Of a stretch of DNA of 56,562 nt, positions 48,201 through 54,986 are shown piece by piece (position 1 is the first letter of the stretch; each line of letters opens with the position of its first letter). The DNA is taken from IMG/VR virus record IMGVR_UViG_3300021959_000047, positions 1 to 56,562 of that record. One strand, given 5' to 3'. The position numbers and the translations under genes were made by a program. The notes under the pieces are model-generated. The model was not told the DNA's origin. It saw nothing but the letters and a program-made list of their open reading frames with translations, and searched no databases. This stretch comes from a virus.

Positions 48201-48875
48201 GATGGTTGGGAAAGCTTTACTCAGTCTGTAGCTCGTGGGCCAAGACAACGTGGCATCACAATGACTGCTGAAGAAGAGGCAGATATGCCACTACGTGAGT
48301 TCATGTTTAACCCAGAGCCTACTCGTGTTAACCCACTGTCTCGTGTTCTGTTGGGTATGAGTCAAAGGAATGCCGATCCAGAATATGCGGAGTACTTAAA
48401 GAACCTAGGCTTCAATGAATACGATTTCCGTGTGTCTGATGTACCATCTGTTCAACGATTTGAAGTAGACTTCTTACAAAAAGAATTGCCTCTCATTGTT
48501 GAGTCTGCACAAGGGTACGAAGAACGATTACGTGAGCAGTATAAAAATAAAAGTGATGAGTACAAACGTAAAGTGTCTGAGGATAAACATGTCAACACAT
48601 ACGTTAAACCATTTATAAAGAGCCTGTATACTGAATCTAAAAATTCAATTACTGAGGTGGCAAAGAACACTGCCAATCTTTACATACGAGAAATGCTTAC
48701 CTACCGTAGGGTACCCAAGGATTACAGAAAGATTGCAACTGTGAAGTTCCTTGAACGGAATGGCAGGATGCCTTTGGAAATTGACACAGAGGGCATGACA
48801 GATGAACAAGTCATACGTGCCAAAGGTAAGGACTTAGCAGAGTTAATAGTGATAGCAGAGACATTTAGAGAATAA
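45258..48875 (+). CDS. large internal virion (ejection) protein, 1205 aa
   Basis: Last gene of the virion block. Acidic N-terminal segment of 120 residues, then helical domains with hydrophobic helices (AVGVLGGGGTLFAGMSALTE near residue 800) and a basic end. Contains NVQSGVIRAPMEGLGNVIDT and PFPRFMFNSMELMGQYAGG, which I recall from large marine podovirus proteins. No lytic transglycosylase or peptidase motif that I can see. A strong terminator follows its stop. Confidence 0.78.
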   Translation: MDDLSLQNFFGVSDKDEALEEITPKPVTIEPPAPTEDDALSNFFNTSKATADPFVDTAPDVPAPVEVQFTEDEMLSIQLSPEPEVTKKTILESRGVTPTDVQTEDVTRLEKLNAEYINFDEYSDEEMAEIGSTVADFMRDDLKKTRGYSQQGLIDHAIIKAIDGKAGGTRVLLKAGNLFETITAGTVDQIENGLTELNESGWLGSKIYGMINSTVNQFGRKALSKNEGQLAEEIADAIGAGFEFSETLPAYGQILNAVGHANSARRFAKETRKTDKIIERYNKRSAKRAELVNREAAQEASLRAAQKASDNPAVTEDMILTFEQRLSEQAGREISISKVTNGKLELDPDKIRSVGNAVNTEVATAERRGATDVVLGTGRVDFNEFAELATGDEIMMPILKPEKFDGIVAVATDLKEKHPDFFKSDKPVIDQLVDLTVSGDLDGQELVDMLDNYGLSFEDYVLSVAGSGSTAGRILNKLSQVKRARPSSVREDAASKALVEAQGNIRKGVMRVENVRRGLLVSQLATAARNVQSGVIRAPMEGLGNVIDTALWKFSNEGIGNGVGAMFSPKNWKGSFKGFTYLFDGRPDEIKGFVNLILDRPELSDQFDRMFNNLNEIQQATGRGTGTAFDKVMSGLEDVTDTLNTPNRWQEYLIRRATFLGELERLTEREYGINLIDTLQQGKLKSLLNDSSDVKPEGARSFIDLIDDSVTQALDITYAKQPDVPVFRSTSNFIVRNGLTTVMPFPRFMFNSMELMGQYAGGAMIPLTRKIIGLVDSTYAAPLSKKDRQRISRNAVGVLGGGGTLFAGMSALTEDDEDPESLQQKISDAFMSIATVGAAYQYRMGHAGEVPADYKEVYTGDDTVMDTSPQFPLRQYLYLGEATKRLNEGTFGDWFKAREFVETFAGTNFRTGTGNAILDEVAQLASGTDLTTGERVGEAAGDALGNYLGTWMVPLAQVIEAQRATGERGLEYRDVRQDPTLDGWESFTQSVARGPRQRGITMTAEEEADMPLREFMFNPEPTRVNPLSRVLLGMSQRNADPEYAEYLKNLGFNEYDFRVSDVPSVQRFEVDFLQKELPLIVESAQGYEERLREQYKNKSDEYKRKVSEDKHVNTYVKPFIKSLYTESKNSITEVAKNTANLYIREMLTYRRVPKDYRKIATVKFLERNGRMPLEIDTEGMTDEQVIRAKGKDLAELIVIAETFRE

Positions 48876-48879
48876 ACAA

Positions 48880-48907
48880 AGGGGGCCATTACAGCCCCCT
48901 CTTTTTT
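48880..48907 (+). terminator. rho-independent terminator between converging blocks
   Basis: GGGGGC (48881-48886) and GCCCCC (48894-48899) enclose a 7-base loop, extended by an A-T pair, and are followed by C then six T. It stops rightward transcription. On the opposite strand only three A-to-T positions follow, so leftward termination is weaker. Confidence 0.92.
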
Positions 48908-49272
48908 CACCGCTTGTCACCACTCCCTGAGATGACACCCCTTACCTTTCGGTCATGCAGCTTTCGCAAGTTACCTTTTGCTAACTCTGCCATGTCTACA
49001 TTTAGATCACGACACAGTGCAGCAATGTACCAGAGACAGTCTCCTACTTCATCTGCAATTGCTTCACGATCAAACTTCCCATCACGTAAAATCTTTTTAA
49101 CTTTATTGGCAACCTCACCTGCCTCTGCTGCCAACCCTAGTGCAGGGTAGATTACCTGATGTTCTGATTTGTAGATCGCAGTTTCTGATGCCATGTCTTG
49201 ATATGACCTGAAGTTTATATTCCCATATTTGCTTTCCATAAATGCTCTAGCCTCGTCCTGTAGCTTGTTCAT
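48907..49272 (-). CDS. mazG: MazG-like nucleotide pyrophosphohydrolase
   Basis: 121 aa. The MazG core reads YPALGLAAEAGEVANKVKK (EAGE metal site), then AIADEVGDCLWYIAALCRDL with the second acidic cluster. It would hydrolyse NTPs or (p)ppGpp-type signals and is common in marine phages. ATG sits one base behind GGAG, so an internal Met may be used; the conserved domain starts near residue 23. It is the last gene of the leftward block and overlaps the previous gene by 26 bases. Confidence 0.9.
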   Translation of the reverse strand: MNKLQDEARAFMESKYGNINFRSYQDMASETAIYKSEHQVIYPALGLAAEAGEVANKVKKILRDGKFDREAIADEVGDCLWYIAALCRDLNVDMAELAKGNLRKLHDRKVRGVISGSGDKR

Positions 49273-49471
49273 ACTCCTTCACCCGTTTTAACTGCTCAAA
49301 GTAGGCTTGATTAAACCCACGTTCCCATTCCCTGTATTGCATTGTATCTTTGTGGAATGGGTTAACGACGACTCCACGTCGAAAATCTTTGTAACCTTTC
49401 TCGTGTTGAAATTTTAACGGTGCATCATATTTGCCAAGGCCACGTTGTTTGCGAGTTAGTTGTTTGTTCAT
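49247..49471 (-). CDS. small RMF-like phage protein, 74 aa
   Basis: Basic; contains NPFHKDTMQYREWERGFNQA followed by YFEQL, a short motif resembling ribosome modulation factor-like phage proteins. ATG seven bases behind AGGAG; an upstream TTG start is disfavoured. Function unknown. Confidence 0.72.
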   Translation of the reverse strand: MNKQLTRKQRGLGKYDAPLKFQHEKGYKDFRRGVVVNPFHKDTMQYREWERGFNQAYFEQLKRVKEYEQATGRG

Positions 49472-49482
49472 ATGCAATCTCC

Positions 49483-49929
49483 TTATGCTACGTTGATTAA
49501 TTCTGCTTCGGTGTATGGTATATGGTAGAACAGTTCACCCTTCAGGATGTTACGTCCATGTGCCTCACGTAGACGTTCCTCTGTCAGGCTTGTATCCTTG
49601 ATACGCCAAGCTTGCTTCATATCTTTACGGAAGATGTAGAAGTTAAGTACCCCATTCTCCCCCTCATATTTTGCAAGTAGTCTACCTTTACGTTCGGGAA
49701 TACGTATGTCCTTCCAGTGTGTGGGCCATTCCTCTTTCCATGCCAACTTAACTTCTGCTTCATTGAAGTAAGTATAATCGTTTTTCTTTGATACAATGTC
49801 TACATTGTAGTCCTCTTCTGCACTTTCAATTTCATGCCCCGCACTCTTGAGATACTCCATGAGTTTGTTTTTTGCAGGAGCATCATATGCATCGTACAGT
49901 GCACGGCTAAATTGTTTTCGTGTTCCCAT
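49483..49929 (-). CDS. putative PD-(D/E)XK-fold protein, 148 aa
   Basis: DYNVDIVSKKNDYTYFNEAE followed by VKLAW gives a D...ExK arrangement like PD-(D/E)XK nucleases, with WPTHWKDIRIPERKGRLL after it. The similarity is short and I cannot confirm catalysis; it could be an inactive relative. GGAGG lies seven bases upstream of the ATG. C-terminal half beta/alpha. Confidence 0.6.
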   Translation of the reverse strand: MGTRKQFSRALYDAYDAPAKNKLMEYLKSAGHEIESAEEDYNVDIVSKKNDYTYFNEAEVKLAWKEEWPTHWKDIRIPERKGRLLAKYEGENGVLNFYIFRKDMKQAWRIKDTSLTEERLREAHGRNILKGELFYHIPYTEAELINVA

Positions 49930-50110
49930 TATCTTTCCTCCATATTAGTTCAAATAAAAGTTTACGTTGTTCGTACTCTGACATTATACACCATTCACGT
50001 ATCTCGTCAATAGTCCTTTTGCACCCCACGCAAAAGCCATCATCGTCTATGCGACAGACCTTTACGCAGGGTGACTGAACAGTACCTAAGCTCTTACGAT
50101 TTCTACTCAC
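49907..50110 (-). CDS. DUF1289 small Cys-rich protein
   Basis: SPCVKVCRIDDDGFCVGCKR then TIDEIREWCIMSEYE is the DUF1289 pattern with four Cys that probably bind a metal or Fe-S cluster. I place the start at a GTG overlapping the ribonucleotide reductase stop (GTGAGTAG); a longer frame runs into the reductase gene. Coupling to the reductase hints at a role in its maturation or redox supply, not known for the family. Confidence 0.78.
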   Translation of the reverse strand: MSRNRKSLGTVQSPCVKVCRIDDDGFCVGCKRTIDEIREWCIMSEYEQRKLLFELIWRKDNGNTKTI

Positions 50111-51842
50111 ACTGACGTAGGCCAGTTGATGGATCGTAGTAGCAAGCACCACCTTCTTCTACGTAGTCTTGTGTTTCCTCGACTACTGGTTCTTCTGCAA
50201 CATCCTCAGAGTTGGATGCATTTAGAATGCCGTAACGTTTACCTGCAGCACGGAAGGTTGTACACCCCGATGCACCACCATCATATGCATCCATGTACAC
50301 TTTCTTAAACTCTTCCCATGTTACATCGTCACCTGTGTTACATGTCTTTGAGCATGCGGAGTCAACGTAACGGGAGGCAACGTTCAATACTTTAACGTGA
50401 TCAAACACAGACAGTTCATCTGCAGTCTTACCCTTAACACCAAACACACGATAGCCGTAGTCTTCTACTCGTTCAACCTTGGGTCCATCGAAGGTTTGGA
50501 TAGTTCTGTCGTAGTAATGTGAGAAGACAGGCTCGATTCCAGAGGATACGTTATCGGCTGACAAGCTGATAGTTCCTGTTGGCGCAACTGATAGAAGGTG
50601 ACTGTTACGAATGCCATGCTTGCTAATGAGATCACGAATATTATCAGGCAAAGACTTAGCAAAATCAGAACCAAGGTATGCCTGACTAAAGAGAGGAAAC
50701 GGACCTTTCTCAAGTGCAAGCTCAACTGACGTAGTATATGCCACATCTCTAATTACTCCCATGATTTCTTCAAGAGTCTGTAGAAACCGAGCACTACCAT
50801 ACTCAAATCCTAACGCCTCAATAGCATTGGCTACACCTGTAACACCAAGACCCATACGGCGTTTACTCTTGGCCTCTGTCTCTTGCTCTAACAGTGGGTA
50901 GGTTGCACGATCTACAACGTTATCCATAGCACGTACCACATGAGGTATGTCGTTACGTAGTTGGTTCATGTTGAAGACATTCTTACCGTCATGATCAAGT
51001 ACATACTTAGCTAAGTTGAATGAACCCAGCAAGCATGCTCCGTTTGGTGGTAGTGGTTGCTCACCACAAGGGTTAGTTGCTGCAATCTTTTCACAGTACT
51101 GTAGGTTATTCTTCTTATTAATACGATCAATAAATAGAATCCCAGGCTCTGCCCAATCCCATGTGCTTCGTAATATCTGATCCCACAGGGCACGAGCATT
51201 CACAGTTTTATATACACGTCCATCGAACTTTAAATCAAAGTCTTTGTCTTCCTTTACTGCAGTCATGAACTCGTCCGTCACACCCACAGAGATGTTGAAC
51301 TGTGTCAATGTATCACTGTTGTTTTTAGCTGTAATAAACTCTTCAATGTCTGGGTGGTCAACACGTAGCACCCCCATCTGTGCCCCACGACGATGCCCTG
51401 CAGATGCAATAGTCTTACACACGGCATCAAAGATACCCATGAATGACACGGGACCAGACGACTTACTGTCCAGTGACTTGATCAGTGTACCACGTGGACG
51501 TAGTGTACTGAAGTCATAGCCAATGCCACCGCCAAGGCGCATTGTCTCTGCCGCACGACGAGCAGCTTCCATGATACCGTCCATGCTATCTTCAATTGTC
51601 ATTGATACAAAGCAGTTGTATGGTGTTACACGACGAGGTGCACCCATTGCTGATTGTACTCGTCCTGCAGGAAGAAATCGTTGTTCGTACAAAATTGTAC
51701 GGAAGTTATTAAAATGTCCTTCGTTATCTTTTAGTGCTTCAGCCACACGTGTCATTGCCTCACGAAAGGTTTCTCCGTGGCTGCGGTATTTCATTGCGTG
51801 AATCTCCTCTGAGATTCCAAGTGTTGGTCCATAAGTTTCCAT
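50103..51842 (-). CDS. nrdJ: class II (adenosylcobalamin-dependent) ribonucleotide reductase
   Basis: Reduces ribonucleotides to deoxyribonucleotides using coenzyme B12. 579 aa, no ATP-cone. C77 in PYNCFVS is the first redox Cys; N257, C259 and E261 in NPCGEQPLPPNG form the radical site; RRGAQMGVLRVDHPDIEEF and GGASGCTTFR agree with the NrdJ family. Phage forms lack parts of the host enzyme. ATG eight bases behind GGAG; an ATG six bases earlier overlaps the preceding stop. Cobalamin must come from the host. Confidence 0.93.
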   Translation of the reverse strand: METYGPTLGISEEIHAMKYRSHGETFREAMTRVAEALKDNEGHFNNFRTILYEQRFLPAGRVQSAMGAPRRVTPYNCFVSMTIEDSMDGIMEAARRAAETMRLGGGIGYDFSTLRPRGTLIKSLDSKSSGPVSFMGIFDAVCKTIASAGHRRGAQMGVLRVDHPDIEEFITAKNNSDTLTQFNISVGVTDEFMTAVKEDKDFDLKFDGRVYKTVNARALWDQILRSTWDWAEPGILFIDRINKKNNLQYCEKIAATNPCGEQPLPPNGACLLGSFNLAKYVLDHDGKNVFNMNQLRNDIPHVVRAMDNVVDRATYPLLEQETEAKSKRRMGLGVTGVANAIEALGFEYGSARFLQTLEEIMGVIRDVAYTTSVELALEKGPFPLFSQAYLGSDFAKSLPDNIRDLISKHGIRNSHLLSVAPTGTISLSADNVSSGIEPVFSHYYDRTIQTFDGPKVERVEDYGYRVFGVKGKTADELSVFDHVKVLNVASRYVDSACSKTCNTGDDVTWEEFKKVYMDAYDGGASGCTTFRAAGKRYGILNASNSEDVAEEPVVEETQDYVEEGGACYYDPSTGLRQCE

Positions 51843-51847
51843 AAGCA

Positions 51848-52006
51848 TTACTCCGTTATTATTTTTATTGCTTTGATTGACATACCGTCTATGTCATAAA
51901 TAAATTCCTGTAGACTTTGTTCGATTTCTTCATCAACTTCTCCGTCTACAGGAACTGGATATTCCTCTTCATCTATGTTCAGGGTTAAGAATACTTTAAC
52001 TATCAT
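51848..52006 (-). CDS. small acidic protein, 52 aa
   Basis: MIVKVFLTLNIDEEEYPVPV, then DGEVDEEIEQSLQEFIYDID; conserved short phage gene just upstream of the reductase. ATG behind GAGGA, overlapping the DUF3310 stop by 11 bases; its stop overlaps the reductase start region. Unknown function. Confidence 0.7.
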   Translation of the reverse strand: MIVKVFLTLNIDEEEYPVPVDGEVDEEIEQSLQEFIYDIDGMSIKAIKIITE

Positions 52007-52211
52007 CTACTTCCTCAATAAGTTTGGTCAAATACCACTGTGCCTTCTTCAAGTCCTCTGCTCCATTCTTATATCGGTATCGCCATAGATACTTCATTAT
52101 ATTACCTTGAAGATAGTGTTCGTACCCATCACCAGTGGCAGCACGAATGGCATCAATGCATTCAATACCTGCTTGATTATAATGTGGTGGGTTGTTTACA
52201 TTGTCTACCAT
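51996..52211 (-). CDS. DUF3310 (SaV-like) protein
   Basis: NPPHYNQAGIECIDAIRAAT, YLQGNIMKYLWRYRYKNG and EDLKKAQWYLTKL are the full DUF3310 pattern. Often labelled nucleotide kinase in phages without proof. AAAGGAG precedes the ATG. Sits among nucleotide metabolism genes. Confidence 0.92.
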   Translation of the reverse strand: MVDNVNNPPHYNQAGIECIDAIRAATGDGYEHYLQGNIMKYLWRYRYKNGAEDLKKAQWYLTKLIEEVDDS

Positions 52212-52223
52212 TCGTTCTCCTTT

Positions 52224-52544
52224 CTAAAAGTTTACTTTAACTACGTTACCGTCACGTTCTTCAACCAACGGTTTGTTCATATCCAATTCATCTGCGTCAA
52301 TCTGATCAACTAACTTGAACAGTTTACGTCTTACGTCATGATCCTGCTCCATTAAAGGTATAGCAGCAATCAACATGTCCGTCAACACTTTCAGATGTGC
52401 AAAGTCGTCTGCTTTCATTGTGTTATCATCTGTGGTCAGCATACCAACAGAAAGTTCTCCTGTCCAATCTCCTTTGTCATCCACATCTGGCGAGATACGG
52501 ATAACGAAATCGTTAGGGTTAAAGTTTATTAGTGAATTTAACAT
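52224..52544 (-). CDS. hypothetical protein, 106 aa
   Basis: INFNPNDFVIRISPDVDDKG, then a helical part FAHLKVLTDMLIAAIPLMEQ; acidic. ATG five bases behind GAGGAG and directly after the endonuclease stop. I recall similar proteins in marine phages near endonuclease I. No function. Confidence 0.75.
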   Translation of the reverse strand: MLNSLINFNPNDFVIRISPDVDDKGDWTGELSVGMLTTDDNTMKADDFAHLKVLTDMLIAAIPLMEQDHDVRRKLFKLVDQIDADELDMNKPLVEERDGNVVKVNF

Positions 52545-52545
52545 A

Positions 52546-52998
52546 TTAGCTCCTCTTTATTTTATCGTAAGGAAACTCTATCAGGTCTGGATGTGTGTCT
52601 TTACCTTTCTCTTTCAACCATTCCTCTGGAATAACCCTATCTGCATACAAGAATTTATTTCTCTCACACCATGTAGCATATGTACTCTTTGCTCCCTTAC
52701 TTAACTTACGTCTACTGTTTTCAAACACAAACCGTATGTCTAAGTTTGGGTGTTGCTTCTTTATTGCTACGTGTTTACGTCTATCATCTGATGTGAATCT
52801 CCCTTTCACCTCAATGATGATACCGTTCTGCAATATAAAGTCAGGAGTATAGGTGCGGTACATCAAGTCTTCCCATTCGATCTTAATGGCTTCGTACTTG
52901 AACTTGACTTTCTTCTCCTTCAAGTAGTCTTTGACTTTGATTTCTAACCCACTCCTATACCCATGCTTCATAGCAGCCATGAACTGCTTACCGTTCAT
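52546..52998 (-). CDS. endonuclease I (T7 gp3-like Holliday junction resolvase)
   Basis: 150 aa, as T7 gp3 (149). Catalytic residues line up with T7: E19 (SGLE), D53 (YTPDF), E63 and K65 (IEVKG); also RFTSDDRRKH and LDIRFVFENSRRKL. It resolves branched DNA and helps degrade host DNA. TAATG overlap with the coiled-coil gene upstream. Confidence 0.95.
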   Translation of the reverse strand: MNGKQFMAAMKHGYRSGLEIKVKDYLKEKKVKFKYEAIKIEWEDLMYRTYTPDFILQNGIIIEVKGRFTSDDRRKHVAIKKQHPNLDIRFVFENSRRKLSKGAKSTYATWCERNKFLYADRVIPEEWLKEKGKDTHPDLIEFPYDKIKRS

Positions 52999-53204
52999 TA
53001 GATAAACGGATGCCAGTTTAAACGGCGTACTCCTAATGCCTTCAGTTCTTCACTCAGTAACTGATCGGCTTCCTTACGTGCTTTCATTGCTTTACGGACA
53101 CCCGCAAATCGTGCTTCACGTAATTCTTGTTTCATTGCCTCAAGGTTTTCTTCCATTGCCACAATTTCATTTTGTAAGTCTTCTATTTCTGCATCACCTA
53201 ACAT
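52998..53204 (-). CDS. small coiled-coil protein, 68 aa
   Basis: Heptad pattern through EIEDLQNEIVAMEENLEAMK and QELREARFAGVRKA, then a basic end. Encoded between two nucleases. Unknown; possible oligomerisation partner. Confidence 0.7.
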   Translation of the reverse strand: MLGDAEIEDLQNEIVAMEENLEAMKQELREARFAGVRKAMKARKEADQLLSEELKALGVRRLNWHPFI

Positions 53205-53206
53205 AA

Positions 53207-54058
53207 TTAATCCTCTATGTATGCCACCGTCTTGGGGTCTTTTGCTTTCGATACCCGTGATGGTTCTTCAACCATGTTGGGCCAACACTCGTATCTGTAA
53301 TCACAGAAACGACAGTTATCATTTAGTACCTTGTTCCCTGTGGGTTTGCCACGGAAGAACTCTGGCACTGGGCTGAAGCAACGTTTGAACTCATTCTTGT
53401 TTACTGCTTCAACCGTGTCCTTGATTTTATCAAGTTCTTTATTAAGGTCAAGACCATCGGCTGGTACATATTTAAACTCACCATTACCTTTGTTCACGAC
53501 CCACCATCCACCTACACGTTTGCCAGATGCTTTGGCATAACCTGCAAGCTGTCCTACGTATCCGAACCCGTCACCCTTGGCTAGTGTAGCAAAGGAATCA
53601 AACTTGTTCTGGTACGACCAAGGGGATGCCGACTTCACGTCATCAACGGCACCGTCTATGACAAGATCATAAGAGCCAGAAACCCTAGTATCATTAGTAT
53701 CTCCCACTTCAAGGCTAACTTTATCAGTGTCTTCAAACTCCACGTTAGCAGCTTTAAGCAGCCCTTTAAAAACAGCCTCAACAATATCTCCTATCATCAT
53801 GTTCATTACAAATGTCGTCGGCTTTGGTAATGCACTCTCAGGTTTATTCTTTTGAAACCAGAGTTGGCAAGTAGGACGCCCAATGTTGGACATCCTTAGT
53901 GTGAAAGCATCACGAGACTTGCCACTACCGAACTGACGAAGTACTGCATCAGCAACCTCTGTGCCAATATCCTTAGCCTGTTCATAAGTGAACGTGCTCT
54001 TTCCATTGGCAGCATCAGTCATAAACTGGTGCAGCTTTAGTTCAGCAGGATGGTTCAT
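53207..54058 (-). CDS. Cas4/RecB-like PD-(D/E)XK exonuclease
   Basis: 283 aa. Conserved MSNIGRPTCQLW with first Cys; nuclease core GSYDLVIDGAVDDVKSAS (D, then DxK); QLAGYAKASGK; and a C-terminal CRFCDYRYECW, giving four Cys for an Fe-S cluster as in Cas4. Probably a 5'-3' exonuclease for replication or recombination, partner of the ssDNA-binding protein encoded just upstream. TAATG overlap with it. Confidence 0.88.
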   Translation of the reverse strand: MNHPAELKLHQFMTDAANGKSTFTYEQAKDIGTEVADAVLRQFGSGKSRDAFTLRMSNIGRPTCQLWFQKNKPESALPKPTTFVMNMMIGDIVEAVFKGLLKAANVEFEDTDKVSLEVGDTNDTRVSGSYDLVIDGAVDDVKSASPWSYQNKFDSFATLAKGDGFGYVGQLAGYAKASGKRVGGWWVVNKGNGEFKYVPADGLDLNKELDKIKDTVEAVNKNEFKRCFSPVPEFFRGKPTGNKVLNDNCRFCDYRYECWPNMVEEPSRVSKAKDPKTVAYIED

Positions 54059-54948
54059 TACACGAAATCCTCTTCGTCAATGTCTACGAATGACTCAACA
54101 GTATCTGTGTCTGTGTCATCATTCTTATATGCATTGTCATTCCAAGCACCCTTGATGTACTCGTTATAATTCTCAACCCATGCAAGGAAGTTTGCGAATG
54201 TCTCTTGCTCTGAGTCTGCCACGTCAAGTGTCTCGTTCAGATCAAGTGCCAAGGTTGGCAGGTAAAACGAATTGCCATTTGGCAATGAACGTTCTTCAGT
54301 TGCAGCTTTGATGTTATGCTGCACTGGCAAACGCCGCATCTTACCCAGCTTGTTGAACAGGGTTCCTGCAGTCTTGAATGCATCACGGTTCTCAATCTCC
54401 CAGATGAATGCCTGTGGCTCTAAGTCAACTGGGTTACCCTGTGCATCTGTAACATCATGCAGTTCTACTGTACCGAACATGACACGGACACGTTTGATCT
54501 GACGAATTAACTCTTGTGTTTTCTCAGGCAATGCTTTGAAGTCTTCAATGTAACCTGCAGGCTTACCACAGTTGAAGCCTCCGTCATTGTCCTTCATGTC
54601 ACTGTTCAGATCATTAGCCATCAAGGTTTTGACATAACGATTTGGTGTTGTGTCACTACCCTTGATGAAACGTTTGTACATAAATCGTTGTAGGTAAGGA
54701 CGAATAGTCGCAGTAGGTGCATAGTAGGTTGGCCCATCTGGGATTTCCAACTTGTATGTACCGCCAGATACAACTTCCATCTTTACCTTTTTGCCATTCA
54801 CTGTTTCCTCACCCATGATGGCTGAGTGATTAATGCGCAGCCGTGCAAGTGTGCTTGACTGTGACTTCTGAGTATTGTCAACGGACATGCCCATTGCCTC
54901 TGCCATTGCATTGAAGTTACCAGTGTTAATTGTTGCTACTTGATTCAT
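54058..54948 (-). CDS. probable single-stranded DNA binding protein
   Basis: 296 aa. N-terminal MNQVATINTGNFNAMAEAMG is conserved in marine phages; the central part is beta-rich (MEVVSGGTYKLEIPDG, VRVMFGTVELHD); the C-terminus is acidic and ends in VDIDEEDFV, like the acidic tails of SSB and T7 gp2.5. Located between the polymerase and the exonuclease. The ssDNA-binding role is inferred from tail and position. Confidence 0.7.
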   Translation of the reverse strand: MNQVATINTGNFNAMAEAMGMSVDNTQKSQSSTLARLRINHSAIMGEETVNGKKVKMEVVSGGTYKLEIPDGPTYYAPTATIRPYLQRFMYKRFIKGSDTTPNRYVKTLMANDLNSDMKDNDGGFNCGKPAGYIEDFKALPEKTQELIRQIKRVRVMFGTVELHDVTDAQGNPVDLEPQAFIWEIENRDAFKTAGTLFNKLGKMRRLPVQHNIKAATEERSLPNGNSFYLPTLALDLNETLDVADSEQETFANFLAWVENYNEYIKGAWNDNAYKNDDTDTDTVESFVDIDEEDFV

Positions 54949-54986
54949 ATAAAATCTCCTTTTCTGTTTGCGAGTTCTTAGTTATA

